NCBI GenBank assembly: GCA_022828595.1
Contig: JAKGHH010000002.1
Coordinates: forward strand, 73,814,383 to 73,878,382
Direction: 5' to 3'
Origin: Nelumbo lutea
Lineage: Eukaryota; Streptophyta; Magnoliopsida; Proteales; Nelumbonaceae
Length of the DNA: 64,000 bases
The translations under genes and the position numbers were made by a program. Below are positions 55,001-58,243 of the stretch, piece after piece (position 1 is the stretch's first letter; every line of letters starts with the position of its first letter). The notes below the pieces were generated by a model, which was given only the letters and a program-made list of their open reading frames with translations, ran no database searches and was not told the origin of the DNA.

Positions 55001-56512
55001 GGCCTTGTTGTCTACCTTCCACAAAAACCATTTGTCTCACCAACTACTTCATGAATCATCCTTCTTAGCCTTGTTGACAGAACTTTTGCAACTAGCTTAT
55101 AAGGACTACAAAATCAAACTTATTGGATGGAAGCCTTTAATGTCAAGAGCCCCATCCTTCTTCAGTATCAAAGAGATAAACAAAGCATTGGCCATTTGTC
55201 CAGCAGCTTAGAATCAAAGAAATCCTTGAACATTAGCATGAAATCTTCCTCTATCTTTCTCTTTACATCCTCATATTTGTTTTCTCAGCACTTAGGTTTT
55301 CCTAATTAAGAGGAGTATCTTTTTTTTCAAAATATCAATAATGGCATCCCTGATATTATAGACCAAAAAAATGGTACATAGAGATCAGATAGTGCTTGAC
55401 ATTTAACAAATGTTCCATCTAAATAATTCTCAGAATATACAATTAGTTACCAATGACTTTTCTACAGAATTAAGCAAATAAACTACGCTATTCAATGTCA
55501 AAAGCCAGTTCATTAGAAAACTTACAAGAAATGAGGAGCTCTCAATGGCAGAGTAGAAAGAGGATCCAGGTAACAAGTAGTTAAACAATCCATAGGTGTC
55601 TGGTTAGATTGAAGATAGAGAATGGTAAGTAACTTCTCAGACAATTCAATAATGTGCCATAGATTAAAATGAAAGGAACAGTTGAAAGGACCATTGCAAA
55701 GTGTGGTAGGAAATAGAAGAACAGACATGCAAATCCAGACAAGATTCCACACAAGTGACCGAGTAATGAGACATTTGACATGACAAGCTGGAACACTACT
55801 AACAAAATCCAAGCATACCTGAAAATAAATATACTACATCAACATATTGCATGTGAAAGCAACCCCAATAAAAACCAAATAAGATACATGTAAACACCAC
55901 TAGTAAACTGGCGCACTTACCATTTAGCTGGGACATTAAATAGTCCAAACACACTGCAAGAAAGAAAGCTCACTTTGTAAGAAGATTAGCTACTACGGAA
56001 AAGATAAATGAACCATTAGAGTATCATTGGATAGCATGAAACAGACTGAAAAACAGAAGACAGAAAGGTCATGGCATCTTGAATATTTGTTTCACTGCAT
56101 TTGCATTTTTCCTCAAATGCACACATATGGCAAGTAGTTTTCATGCACACTACAAGTTATAAAAAGCATAAGGCAAAGTAAACAATTAACAAGTAAAGAA
56201 AAACCCACCTTCTGGATTGAACGCCGCTCAAACTTGTCTCTATAACAATCATAGAGAATAAGATTCCTGAGAAGCCTATTGCACATTCATTCATGAGATA
56301 CTGATAAGGATGAAAAGGATTATGGGCTACTAATAGAGCAATAAGAAGATGAAAAATAGCATTGCTTGTAGCCAATAATATGATCACATGCAGCAAGCGG
56401 ACTGATCCCATTGTTCTTTCCATCTCTGAACCCAAAGGTACTAAAGCCAGCATATTAAACATAACATGCAGCAACGACCCATGAAAGAGAATGGATGTAT
56501 AAATCCTGTAAA
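10020..56512 (-). CDS. RBL15: Rhomboid-like protein with C-terminal UBA domain (RBL15 type), ten exons, 5' end outside the window
   Basis: Spliced coding parts: 56209-56512, 55921-55953, 55727-55818, 55526-55599, 29852-29946, 29709-29778, 17614-17780, 10612-10642, 10453-10509 and 10032-10106 (or read through to 10020). All junctions except possibly the last have GT donors and AG acceptors, and codon phases close across every junction, giving about 332 residues without a stop. The first exons carry rhomboid motifs: HGSLLHVMFNM, then the serine motif GFSG, then GHLCGILSGF with the second catalytic histidine. The last two exons form a UBA fold (DEQIQKLVAMGFDR ... ALAAADGDSNVAVEILMSQQ), which in this family binds ubiquitin. 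The combination matches plant RBL15 proteins of about 400 residues, so roughly 70 N-terminal residues, including the first membrane segment, should be encoded beyond 64000. Both catalytic residues are present, so an intramembrane serine protease is plausible; substrate and membrane are not shown. Introns of 25.6, 11.9 and 7.0 kb are filled with transposons. Confidence 0.9.
10032..10106 (-). CDS. RBL15: RBL15 last coding exon, UBA helices 2 and 3
   Basis: The 75-nt exon after acceptor GTGCAG encodes TQAEVALAAADGDSNVAVEI then LMSQQ, completing the UBA domain. Two endings are possible. Reading through gives ACI and stop at 10020. Alternatively the CAG followed by GCATGT is a GC-type donor spliced to the AG at 9950-9951, giving Gly then TAA at 9944-9946 and a 3' UTR exon below. 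The second exon-like stretch (9700-9949) lacks coding potential, fitting a UTR. Confidence 0.85.
10453..10509 (-). CDS. RBL15: RBL15 exon, UBA helix 1
   Basis: A 57-nt phase-0 exon with acceptor AATGCAG and donor GTATGT encodes GLDASDEQIQKLVAMGFDR. The xxIxxLVxMGFxR pattern is the first helix and MGF loop of a ubiquitin-associated domain, the ubiquitin-contacting patch. Confidence 0.92.
10612..10642 (-). CDS. RBL15: RBL15 micro-exon before UBA
   Basis: A 31-nt exon with acceptor TTTTCAG and donor GTAAGT encodes (R)RSTVDGSATI. One base completes the split Arg codon from the previous exon, and it ends in phase 0 so that the UBA exons follow in frame. It is assigned from its splice signals, phase and position; the sequence of this linker is little conserved. 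Confidence 0.78.
10862..11411 (-). pseudogene. LINE 3' fragment (RNase H)
   Basis: The minus strand reads LDGNIAQYSGPAGHGYAIGA, ELLAVLQGLKLAKI and IIVEGDSKVVWDWI, the RNase H domain found at the C-terminus of plant L1-type LINE ORF2. The A-tail (T-run on plus at 10873-10884) marks the 3' end. It is 5'-truncated at or below 11411. Confidence 0.78.
11867..12433 (+). pseudogene. Ty3-type gag joined to integrase C-terminus
   Basis: MPTTRSTVAEEKIDRIEGEV and LKDIKETLLALVGQ are a chromovirus-type gag N-terminus. At about codon 50 it passes in frame into YFNPFQVVEQIGVVTYCLNL, ECQLHPIFHVSLLKPC and KAGEVVFEPHLIKD, the integrase C-terminal region, stops at TAG 12266, then DATWEDYNQLQKQFP resembles a chromodomain end. 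Protease, RT, RNase H and the integrase core are absent. Confidence 0.75.
12544..12747 (+). repeat. 3' LTR of the deleted Ty3-type element
   Basis: It begins TGTTAGTTTGTTAGAGG after the gag-integrase remnant, has a TATA-like AATATAAATATATG stretch and a C/T-rich leader, and ends CCCATCA. Its last 27 bp match 11817-11843 exactly. Confidence 0.7.
12887..13439. mobile_element. hAT-like MITE with CCGACC-rich arms
   Basis: Ends TAGGGCTGTTCATAAG and (inward) TAGGGGTGTTCACGGGTCGG. Perfect 8-bp duplications GTTGCTTG flank it at 12879-12886 and 13440-13447. Both arms are dense in CCCGACC/CGGTCGG words and could form a long hairpin; the centre (13085-13280) contains two copies of CCCATTAGGCAATTACAATT. 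It has no coding capacity. Confidence 0.88.
13526..13987. other. Intron sequence, nothing recognised
   Basis: A 90-codon frame at 13488-13760 has no family similarity that I can see. The stretch is ordinary intron between two insertions. Confidence 0.35.
13988..15896 (-). repeat. Solo LTR (1.9 kb, minus orientation)
   Basis: Read on the minus strand it starts TGTTAGATAGTG (15896) and ends TCCCTTCA (13988). It contains a TATA box with short leader (CTATAAATAGAGAGC near 14530-14545) and is flanked by TTTG on both sides. No internal domain adjoins it. A second, truncated copy lies at 40572-41530, sharing the GGCGTGAACACTT, TAGGGCGGCAAGA and GGGCTTTAGGCCC blocks. The superfamily is not determined. 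Confidence 0.68.
15897..16250 (+). pseudogene. LINE fragment (zinc-binding RT C-terminal region)
   Basis: Frame-shifted remnants read FYYKVLTTDHLNKVN and MQRDGESINQ, with ISSALWNFSFTFHGDW in another frame. These match the zf-RVT region that follows reverse transcriptase in plant LINE ORF2 (KVLTxDxLxKR ... CxxxGESxxHLFxxCPxSSALW). Confidence 0.7.
16370..16495. mobile_element. Short fold-back element, TACTAGAA type
   Basis: GGTATAATACTAGAAGAATT at the left pairs with GGTACGATACTAGAAAAGC read inward from the right, with TTGGTTACCACTTTTATG in the centre. A related copy lies at about 49255-49372 (same TTGGTTACCACTTTTATG core). No duplication was identified. Confidence 0.5.
16496..17613. other. 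Intron sequence without recognised features
   Basis: A/T-rich sequence upstream (gene sense) of the 10612-10642 exon. Scattered short frames only. Confidence 0.4.
17614..17780 (-). CDS. RBL15: RBL15 exon (FPGRGRTL linker)
   Basis: This 167-nt exon has acceptor TTGCAACAG at 17781-17782 and donor GTACTTG. It begins DNRFPGRGRTLDSGRIQAAS, a conserved RBL15 linker signature, and continues through a Ser/Asp/Glu-rich stretch (TLQARLLDDS, SSEREESGIGQ) to RSDG; the final AG joins G of the next exon as Arg. The linker looks unstructured. Open sequence extends beyond both ends, but the splice signals and phases define these limits. Confidence 0.88.
17783..18372. other. Intron sequence; probable old LINE 3' end near 18240-18372
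   Basis: Mostly unassigned. The stretch TTCATTAATATCAAG near 18256 resembles the 3' ends of minus-strand LINEs in this window, so it may be the tail of the older LINE split by the 18388-19529 insertion. Confidence 0.35.
18388..19529 (-). mobile_element. 5'-truncated LINE with 15-bp target duplication
   Basis: CATTTAAAGACAACA occurs exactly at 18373-18387 and 19530-19544, and the insert ends with a T-run (plus) directly inside the left copy, the A-tail of a minus-strand LINE. Coding remnants on minus: zf-RVT region (SWCLLCKENVEDCFHLLISY, WKCIRAVIIWEERNARIF, 19056-19355) and RNase H (LALYSGPAGVGDSVRAELLV, HLLIEGDSKIVVSWL, 18664-18846). It inserted into the LINE at 19545-20320. Confidence 0.87.
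19545..20320 (-). pseudogene. LINE 3' fragment (zf-RVT plus decayed RNase H)
   Basis: The minus strand reads LCSLFGCSWTPPQDVMGLLD, RGRIMWKAVKAAMVWTVWGE and FDMMKMKVAQWVKNMEVFQ (19864-20196), then a stop-ridden RNase H. It is the older host of the 18388-19529 insertion. Confidence 0.75.
20345..20580 (-). pseudogene. copia pol fragment (integrase C-terminal region)
   Basis: The minus strand reads HVFSSRHGKFDPKSIHCVLL and, in shifted frames, the QKGYxCxxP and VTFxEDxPFF motifs that follow integrase in copia polyproteins. No LTR is nearby. Confidence 0.6.
20757..21700 (-). pseudogene. LINE reverse transcriptase fragment
   Basis: Minus-strand remnants in RT order (high to low coordinate): DKALGSNSFSRGSFHEFWDI (cf. 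KSPGPDGFxxxFFQxxWDI, 21471-21656), a degraded RQITEQILIATDCMQEAG block near 21230-21290, and LKGLRVGRKEVVVT (20960-21017), which precedes the FADD motif that is lost here. Confidence 0.72.
21845..22440 (+). pseudogene. LINE RNase H fragment split by a MITE
   Basis: The plus strand begins IKLNFDGHNCGNPRPSKIG (first catalytic Asp present), is interrupted by the 21917-22113 MITE within the GVIRN motif, resumes IRNEKEE, then AEKLVIEGDSKF and VNSLADHLAKQGT. Two stops lie in the second part. Confidence 0.78.
21917..22113. mobile_element. hAT-like MITE, CAAGGTTCAAA family
   Basis: The left end CATGGTTTAAAGTATCAATAC-type and the right end (inward) CAAGGTTCAATTGTTTAAAA flank GATACGC-rich arms. The 8-bp duplications GTTATAAG (21909-21916) and GCCATAAG (22114-22121) differ by two transitions. 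It interrupts a LINE RNase H frame, which defines the insertion point independently. Confidence 0.78.
22961..23217 (+). repeat. 5' LTR of copia 22961-27878
   Basis: 257 bp, about 70 bp longer than the 3' LTR because of a TTTCTATTTCTTTC-type pyrimidine run (23043-23140). It shares GGTTATTGGTTCAGACCTG, CAGCAGCTTACTGTATAAAT and the AAACA end with the 3' LTR. TATAAAT near 23157 is a likely core promoter. Confidence 0.9.
23373..24330 (+). pseudogene. copia gag with CCHC knuckle
   Basis: The long open frame begins MPNMTATSAPVQTNEGA; UBN2-type gag follows (YRLNGQNYLKWSQLVCTYLK, SMIMSWLWSSMTPEISDTC, VYDFLVKLNAGFDQVRIQIL). The zinc knuckle CTYCKKPRHTKDRC keeps C, C, H and C spacing with the usual Gly replaced by Arg. 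Confidence 0.9.
24331..25410 (+). pseudogene. copia protease and integrase, frameshifted
   Basis: The protease motif is WILDSRATDHM (DSG changed to DSR). A frameshift near 24640 leads to LHAPKLSTSLISIHKLTQD, then the integrase core: HSDIWGP, FRSDNATD followed by a stop, and QQNRVAKRKNGHLL, where the third catalytic residue (E in VAERKN) is Lys. Integrase is therefore dead by both a stop and a catalytic change. Confidence 0.88.
25688..26832 (+). pseudogene. copia reverse transcriptase
   Basis: A Ser/Pro-rich linker (25688-26040) leads to LRKGTRECTKRPLYPLAKYV, EWRKAMRVEMEALEKT, a frameshift, then VGCKWVFTITYKSNGSLERY, QQFDVKNVFLHGDL (first Asp) and LLVYVDDIIVT (YVDD), ending in another frameshift after FEIKDL. 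Confidence 0.92.
26927..27685 (+). pseudogene. copia RNase H
   Basis: One open frame: LVGKLIYLAHTRLDIAYAVS, LEAYTDADYAGSPVDRRSTS, VARSSAEAEFRAMAQGVCEL, MKLYCDNKSAINIAHN and HIEIDRHFIKEKL to QLADVLTKGLNS, ending 8 bp before the 3' LTR. Catalytic D, E and D are present. Confidence 0.92.
27693..27878 (+). repeat. 3' LTR of copia 22961-27878
   Basis: 186 bp, TGTTGGAAAACG ... CCAAAACA; immediately preceded by TTGAGGGGGAG. Confidence 0.9.
28280..28440. other. Long imperfect hairpin (fold-back)
   Basis: CCATTCTTGAGCAATGTGG (28313-28331) is the exact inverse of 28385-28403. An inner stem pairs CTCAATGGT (28346-28354) with ACCATTGAG (28362-28370), closing a 7-nt loop. Outer bases also pair imperfectly (AAGGCC...TTCAC with TGAAAGCCT). 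It may be a fold-back MITE or a small-RNA precursor; expression cannot be judged. Confidence 0.6.
28680..28838. mobile_element. hAT-like repeat end
   Basis: GC-rich arm with CAAGCCCGGCCCG and GGTCGGGCTTG words, ending GTGATCACCCCTA. The terminus matches the TAGGGGTG-type ends seen elsewhere. The other end merges into the AT-rich tract from about 28530. Confidence 0.45.
29069..29113. repeat. (CTTTT)n microsatellite
   Basis: About eight tandem CTTTT units. The Lys-rich minus frame across it is an artefact. Confidence 0.9.
29114..29708. other. Intron sequence, nothing recognised
   Basis: No repeat or frame supported between the microsatellite and the exon at 29709-29778. Confidence 0.4.
29709..29778 (-). 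CDS. RBL15: RBL15 exon (IWRNLSSWIPHRE segment)
   Basis: This 70-nt exon has acceptor TGCAACAG and donor GTATTG. It encodes (S)FASGSIWRNLSSWIPHRE followed by STPAQ and ends in phase 0. It is separated from the upstream exon by a compact 73-bp intron, and from the next exon (17780) by an 11.9-kb intron that contains a full copia element and at least five LINE pieces. Confidence 0.9.
29852..29946 (-). CDS. RBL15: RBL15 exon (CVRRPKFILCTGG segment)
   Basis: This 95-nt exon has acceptor TTTGCAG and donor GTAAGA. It encodes STCVRRPKFILCTGGS and then SGFIPTYSSQNTTP, a cytosolic segment conserved in RBL15 proteins between the rhomboid core and the UBA domain. It ends with AG, completed to Ser by the first T of the following exon only 73 bp downstream. 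It is an isolated island of host coding sequence between 25.6 kb and 11.9 kb of transposon-filled intron. Confidence 0.9.
29948..30686. other. Intron sequence with short duplication
   Basis: TTTAATTACATCTGTGATTA and CCACAAGGCAG occur twice between 30045 and 30175 (about 70-80 bp apart), a local tandem duplication. Nothing else is recognised. Confidence 0.4.
30687..31985 (-). pseudogene. LINE 3' fragment
   Basis: The minus strand reads IWTLSPSGTFTCASFFSSLV, IPHRVGGFFWVVFLERINTC and RPDWCLSPHWCSL (zf-RVT region, 31669-31950), then a degraded RNase H start (FIKLNVDGSSEA, near 31260). The 3' end is the T-run at 30687-30695 preceded by GTTGCTGATC, like other LINE tails here. Confidence 0.75.
33040..33344 (-). 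repeat. 3' LTR of copia 33040-38501
   Basis: 305 bp, minus-strand ends TGTTAGAATGTTAG and CAGCTTTCA. It matches 38197-38501 over its whole length with scattered substitutions. Confidence 0.9.
33428..34051 (-). pseudogene. copia RNase H
   Basis: Two frames: KLIYLSLTRPDIAYAVHVVS and LEIEAYTDAD (33803-34051), then NLVTWRSKKQNVVARSSAEV, LRLYCDNKAAINIANN and HIEIGRHLSERE (33428-33754). A stop and a frameshift separate them near 33800 and another lies near 33490. Confidence 0.9.
34044..34880 (-). pseudogene. copia reverse transcriptase, 278-codon open frame
   Basis: PRWKEAMNEEMKALMKSRTW, VGCKWVFTVKHREDGSIERY, HQLDVKNAFLNGDL, LYGLKQSPRAWFERL and LIVYVDDMVITGND are all intact, including both catalytic motifs. 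The frame shifts after IEPN, at the border to RNase H. Confidence 0.93.
34823..36590 (-). pseudogene. copia protease, integrase and linker, broken
   Basis: The protease motif SWVIDSGATDHM is intact (about 36555-36590). MRVADGSLSTISGKRVV to LHLWHARLGHVSFSS is the pre-integrase region. The integrase core has HSDVWGP and the third residue in QNGVAERKNMHL (near 35700), but frames change repeatedly. The linker at 34823-35287 is Ser/Pro-rich and ends with the FDVPIALRKPVRSC motif. Confidence 0.88.
36880..37729 (-). pseudogene. copia gag with CCHC knuckle
   Basis: Open from MSSISGDVSSRDNRPAARSS through NATVMFWLLASMTPRVARTV and FLAGLDPVYEGIRSQIL to a stop at 36989. The zinc knuckle CTHCGGEKHTKEKC lies beyond the stop (near 36910-36950), so the polyprotein is interrupted. 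Confidence 0.9.
38197..38501 (-). repeat. 5' LTR of copia 33040-38501
   Basis: 305 bp partner of 33040-33344, next to the primer-binding site at 38185-38196. Confidence 0.9.
38686..39460. mobile_element. Mutator-like MITE, GGTGCGCCTAGGCGC type
   Basis: Ends AGTGATTTAAAAGGTGCGCC and (inward) AGTGTTTTAAAAGCGCAAGG, flanked by AGCTGGGAT (38677-38685) and AGTTGGGAT (39462-39470), a 9-bp duplication with one change. It interrupts a LINE RNase H frame, which confirms the limits. Arms are rich in GCGCCT/AGGCGC; the centre is AT-rich. Confidence 0.8.
39745..40440 (-). pseudogene. LINE reverse transcriptase C-terminal fragment
   Basis: The minus strand reads DLGLPLGDNPRSCNFWNLVI, LASWSSYLSLGGRVTIIRDT, then in shifted frames KLGGLGVGNVQERIIASFGK and IRFGTLVKFWDHF. 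It could be the upstream half of the LINE at 30687-31985, separated by the plus-strand LINE. Confidence 0.7.
40489..40571. repeat. Partial MITE end, CAAGGTTTAAAATGTC type
   Basis: It starts CAAGGTTTAAAATGTCAATA followed by GATGTCGATGGAAATGTC words and is cut by the LTR at 40572. Similar words occur inverted at 47650-47775. Confidence 0.45.
40572..41530 (-). repeat. Truncated LTR copy related to 13988-15896
   Basis: It shares ordered blocks with the solo LTR: GGGAGATCCATCATATGGA, GTGTTCACGCCCAAAGAG, GGTAGGGCGGCAAGA, a CTATTTATA TATA region, ATGGGCTTTAGGCCC and CTGCCCGACAAGAG. It ends near 41530, lacking the 0.7-kb U3 start. Substitution differences are frequent. Confidence 0.7.
41611..41833. 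repeat. Imperfect tandem duplication, about 110-120 bp
   Basis: Two units each run from CCAAGAAATA through AATTAAAAACAAACA to TGGTGTTGGTGGTTCTTG and CATCAACAAGAACCCA. The first unit is 41609-41730 and the second 41732-41833. Confidence 0.7.
41834..42549. other. Intron sequence, nothing recognised
   Basis: No supported frame or repeat. Confidence 0.35.
42879..43940. mobile_element. hAT-like element, 1.06 kb, CAAGGTTTCAAA family
   Basis: Ends CAAGGTTTCAAATTTCGATA and (inward) CAAGGTTCAAAGTATTAG, flanked by perfect 8-bp duplications GCAGTAAG (42871-42878 and 43941-43948). GATACG/CGTATC words fill both arms; the AT-rich centre holds no transposase. It is a long member of the family seen at 7400 and 21917. 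Confidence 0.85.
43949..44593. other. Non-coding, possibly introns of the 42550-45130 pseudogene
   Basis: A hydrophobic 77-codon minus frame (44173-44406) has no recognisable family. Nothing else stands out. Confidence 0.35.
45131..45768. other. Non-coding upstream of the mobile-domain pseudogene
   Basis: No frame or repeat supported. Confidence 0.35.
45769..46140. repeat. Tandem repeat, 186-bp period
   Basis: GTACAGGGAGCCTCTGAGAA at 45769 and GTACAAGGGCCTTTGAGAAA at 45955 begin two units that share AATGTCTTTGTTTTCTTTGA and AACCTTCCTTTG-type blocks. Shorter fragments (GACGAAACTCGACC, GAGAAATCGAAATGGG) continue to 46303. They contain frequent AACGG/CCGGT words. Confidence 0.68.
46304..47779. 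other. Intron; LTR-like stretch 46900-47280 and partial MITE 47560-47775
   Basis: A TATA-like TTCTAATATAAATATTAAATG followed by a long C/T-rich leader (47100-47170) resembles the 3' half of an LTR, without partner. At 46690-46850 TAGACC-rich short repeats occur. 47640-47775 has GGTCGAAATATCAAC words and ends TTTTAAACCATG, a decayed MITE terminus. Confidence 0.35.
47780..48273 (-). pseudogene. LINE reverse transcriptase fragment
   Basis: In shifted minus frames: GLIPK-like region (48200-48270), [20 protein letters not shown] (47950-48020), then NGTVADHPLCSFLFTLIAVV and FGRLIDRAD. The order matches LINE RT (finger, KAYD catalytic motif, GDPLSPFLF region). It continues after the insertion from 48727. 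Confidence 0.72.
48274..48713 (+). mobile_element. Short 5'-truncated LINE with 13-bp duplication and A-tail
   Basis: GCATCAGTATTCC occurs at 48261-48273 and 48714-48726. The insert ends in a 15-A tail and encodes RNase H remnants (KLVIEGNSKVVVG, RNEIKGIEWLI, DSSAKQGGDEG). It interrupts the minus-strand LINE RT, and it contains a SINE-like insertion. Confidence 0.82.
48301..48374 (+). mobile_element. SINE-like fragment with GAT tail
   Basis: 74 bp between exact 17-bp repeats AAAAGCTGGTTATAGAA (48284-48300 and 48375-48391). The insert carries TAGCCAACCCCATATAGTTG and GGATAAGGC followed by (GAT)n, the 3' part typical of tRNA-derived plant SINEs. The tRNA-like head with promoter boxes is missing. 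Confidence 0.68.
48727..49254. other. Intron; A-rich tract at 49098-49134
   Basis: The first 60 bp continue the LINE RT on minus. Then no assignment until an A-rich run, possibly the tail of an unrecognised plus-strand retroposon. Confidence 0.4.
49255..49372. mobile_element. Short fold-back element related to 16370-16495
   Basis: It shares TTTGACCAATtAA-type and TTGGTTACCACTTTTATGGT core words with 16370-16495, and both ends are inverted (GGAAGAGCTTTGACCAAT; inward GGAAAAACTCATTACCAAT). Confidence 0.5.
50536..51231 (+). pseudogene. LINE endonuclease C-terminal half
   Basis: Open frame MVEDGFTWVLTNVYGPNNHR, WCLGGDFNAIRF (GGDFN), TYTWSNFQENPICSKLDRFL and ITSDHYPIEV (SDHxP motif) of an apurinic-type endonuclease, followed by a charged linker to a stop at 51229. 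Confidence 0.9.
51232..52917 (+). pseudogene. LINE reverse transcriptase
   Basis: [55 protein letters not shown] then a stop, LRQGDPISPFLFTLVADVFS, HHQFADDIVIFCERN (FADD catalytic pair intact), a stop at 52408, then WPLTYLGLPLGANPKESSFW and LTLIKATLANLPTYFLSVFK. A GA microsatellite (52889-52905) shifts the frame after KWLWIW. Confidence 0.92.
52918..54383 (+). pseudogene. LINE zf-RVT region and RNase H
   Basis: SIHGCAGNGWDSEISHRATL, YDAYFGNAILFCEDIWVGTQ and RVWTPLPKGTFTCPSFLKSL, frameshift, then the 53649-54383 frame: MWICVRAATLWTLWEERNAR and a complete RNase H (VIKLNFDGSSQGNPGPSGIG, RAEILVAVQGIQIANQL, HLLVEGDSQVVTRWLL, NSLADALAKQGVSRE). Catalytic D, E, D and D are present. Confidence 0.92.
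54527..54578 (-). other. Insertion junction in the older LINE
   Basis: Sequence right of the duplication resumes the minus-strand RT frame; the same frame resumes below 50462, which fixes the insertion point. Confidence 0.7.
55526..55599 (-). CDS. RBL15: RBL15 exon (after the last rhomboid helix)
   Basis: This 74-nt exon runs from acceptor AACCAG to donor GTAAGT and encodes TYGLFNYLLPGSSFYSAIE followed by SSSFL. It ends in phase 0. The next coding exon is 25.6 kb away at 29946, where a phase-0 exon continues with STCVRRPKF, as RBL15 proteins do. Apart from the first intron this is the most expanded intron of the gene. Confidence 0.9.
55727..55818 (-). CDS. RBL15: RBL15 exon (catalytic histidine, GHLCG motif)
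   Basis: This 92-nt exon has acceptor TTTTCAG and donor GTCTGT. It encodes YAWILLVVFQLVMSNVS and LLGHLCGILSGFA: a transmembrane segment, then the rhomboid GHxxG motif whose histidine forms the catalytic dyad with the serine of the first visible exon. Phase 2 in, phase 1 out; the trailing T joins AC of the next exon to make Tyr. Confidence 0.9.
55921..55953 (-). CDS. RBL15: RBL15 micro-exon
   Basis: A 33-nt exon with acceptor TTGCAG and donor GTAAGT encodes (S)VFGLFNVPAK(W). It is too short to be found by ORF length, but the phases fit on both sides: one base completes the Ser codon of the previous exon and two bases begin the Trp codon finished by the next. The segment is the loop after TM4 that is strongly conserved in plant RBL15 proteins. 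Confidence 0.9.
56209..56512 (-). CDS. RBL15: RBL15 exon (rhomboid core, catalytic serine)
   Basis: First exon of the gene visible here; 304 nt. The acceptor follows a T-rich tract (tttttgttccag) at 56513-56514 and the donor GTGGGT begins at 56208. It starts with the last two bases of a Val codon (VYRIYTSILFHGSLLHV) and ends with AG, completed to Ser by the next exon. It encodes the L1-loop and TM2-TM4 part of the rhomboid fold: the HxxxxHxxxN signature near its start, a hydrophobic segment (LLHVIILLATSNAIFHLLI) and the catalytic motif GFSG in ECAIGFSGILFSM. The reading frame stays open upstream past the acceptor for a few codons, but that part is intron. Confidence 0.92.
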
Positions 56513-56949
56513 CTGGAACAAAAAAGAACATGGTTAGGGGCTAAAATAATGAAAAAGAACCATCTCTCACTATGATACCTGGATATTTGTACATGTCTAA
56601 CCTACAGTGTTAGACAAAATATGTAAGACAATATGTTTTAACAAAGCAGCAACCTATGACCTGGTGGGATTGGTAGTTTCATGCATTCACAGAATCTTTG
56701 TTTTCTCCAATTTAATGGATTATGGATATCAAAATACCTTCTTTTTATGTTCTATCTTACTAGGTTAATAAGAGACACTCATCTAGCTTCCTCTTGTAGA
56801 TTATTATGCTTGATTAGATTCTCAAAATTGATTAATTGATTAACAATAACAGGTAAATAACCATTTAAACTTCGATATTACTTACAGATTATTTGGACAA
56901 CCATAAAAGCTCACTTGGCAATTCTGAATTGACAATTAGAATTTAAATT
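56513..56949. other. Start of the first large intron, no repeat recognised
   Basis: Unique-looking A/T-rich intron between the rhomboid exon and the LINE. I looked for the N-terminal rhomboid exon here on minus and did not find it. Confidence 0.5.
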
Positions 56950-57059
56950 TGCATCTTTTTTTTTAATAGGAAACGGTAACTTTCATTAGATAATTGAAAA
57001 GATTACAAGCTTACCACCCACAAAATGGATGGAAAAAGAAAATCAAAAACTTACAAACA

Positions 57060-58010
57060 GGCCCAAAACAAAGCCTCCCTAGTAACTCCTTGCTTTGCTA
57101 TAGAGTCAGCCATTCCATTTGCTGACCTTCTTACCCAATTAAAGTCACCCCAATCTCCCTTGCTAAGCTAATAATCTCTCTTAGAGGCTGTCTAAGAGAC
57201 CACACTCCCATATATCCAGTTTGCATCCACCCTATTACCAGCATGGAGTCACCTTCCACTTCTAGTTGTTGCATTCCCCATTGTTTCGCCAGTTTCAAAC
57301 CCTGTGGTAAGGCCATTACTTCTGCCCTTAATGAATCTCCCACCCCAATTGGGCCCGAGTAAAGGGCCAAGACTTTTCCTTCCTCGTTTCTGGACACACC
57401 CCCAACTCCCAACTGACTTGGATTACCCGAGGAGCTTCCATCAAAGTTTAGCTTCACCCTGAACTGAGGAAGGTGAGGATATAGCTATAGCACTCCAATT
57501 TCTAATTAAGTCCGCTGAGGAGAAATCCTTGAATAGATGTACTTTCAGCCAGTGCATAACCTTGATGGTGACAACCTCCACAAGTGCTTCCTTGGATTTT
57601 TTTCTTGCCCTAGGAAGATCCTATTGTTTCTCTCTTCCCAATTTGACCATAGGATGGCAGCTCTTGTTATTCTCCACATTACCCTGCCCATTTTCCTTGG
57701 TTATCAGAAGAAGCTAGAGTCAAAAAGGTTCAACACACCCGAGGGGGGTTCCATCTGTAACCAAACAAGGAAAAGAACCAATCCCACAAATAATAAGCAA
57801 AAGGACAAGAAATCAAAAGATGAGTCGCCATTTCTTAAGCAAAGGTAACAAACATGTGGGGAAAGGCTCTAGTCTGGCCTTTTTCTTTGAAGTACATCCA
57901 TAGTATTGATCTTTTGAAGAGCCACTTTCCAACAAAAAGCCCTAACCTTTGGCAGCAAAGGAGAATACCAGATTTCTTTAGCAAGAAAAGAGATAGCCAC
58001 AAAAGAGGAC
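57060..58010 (-). pseudogene. LINE RNase H and zf-RVT
   Basis: KLNFDGSSSGNPSQLGVGGV, LALYSGPIGVGDSLRAEVMA and MQQLEVEGDSMLVIGWMQTG form the RNase H (57131-57457), whose end is TESAKQG-like near 57100. The zf-RVT remnants are at 57540-58000 in shifted frames (HRMAALVILHITLP read inverse on minus). Confidence 0.8.
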
Positions 58011-58243
58011 TGAACTAAGGCGTTGAAAAAAGACGAGCAAGAGAAAATCCCTGAAGAGGACTCTTTCCAAATTCTACTATCTGGTCAGGAAAGATCTAAG
58101 AAAACTGGATTCAACACAGTGAACAACTCATCTGCAGAAGCCAATCCTGAATCCCTTAACCCTCTTCTCAAACCCAAATCCCAAGTCCCCTCAGACACGA
58201 AGTGAGGAGATGGTTTTGAATTTATTTAGGGAAAGAGAATGCA

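Larger units (their letters stand above)
49376..55310 (-). pseudogene. Older LINE ORF2 split by the 50479-54509 LINE
   Basis: The minus pieces 54527-55310 (RT: LFISLILKKDGALDIKGFHP, LMGLRVNLAKGTIIGLGEVR, VHYLGLPVGAKTTVVAIWRA) and 49376-50461 (SRVVSTSFGVSVWKGIIKFN, GNGARIEFWKDDWSGVGKLG, zf-RVT RLMCKENEDTVLQWFFSCRI) are collinear halves of one ORF2 with many stops. No RNase H end is seen. Confidence 0.82.

Noticed and set aside
55522..55812. 96-codon minus frame across two RBL15 exons
   Set aside because: It reads through the 127-bp intron in the wrong frame; the spliced frame with GHLCG and YGLFNYLLPG is the real one.
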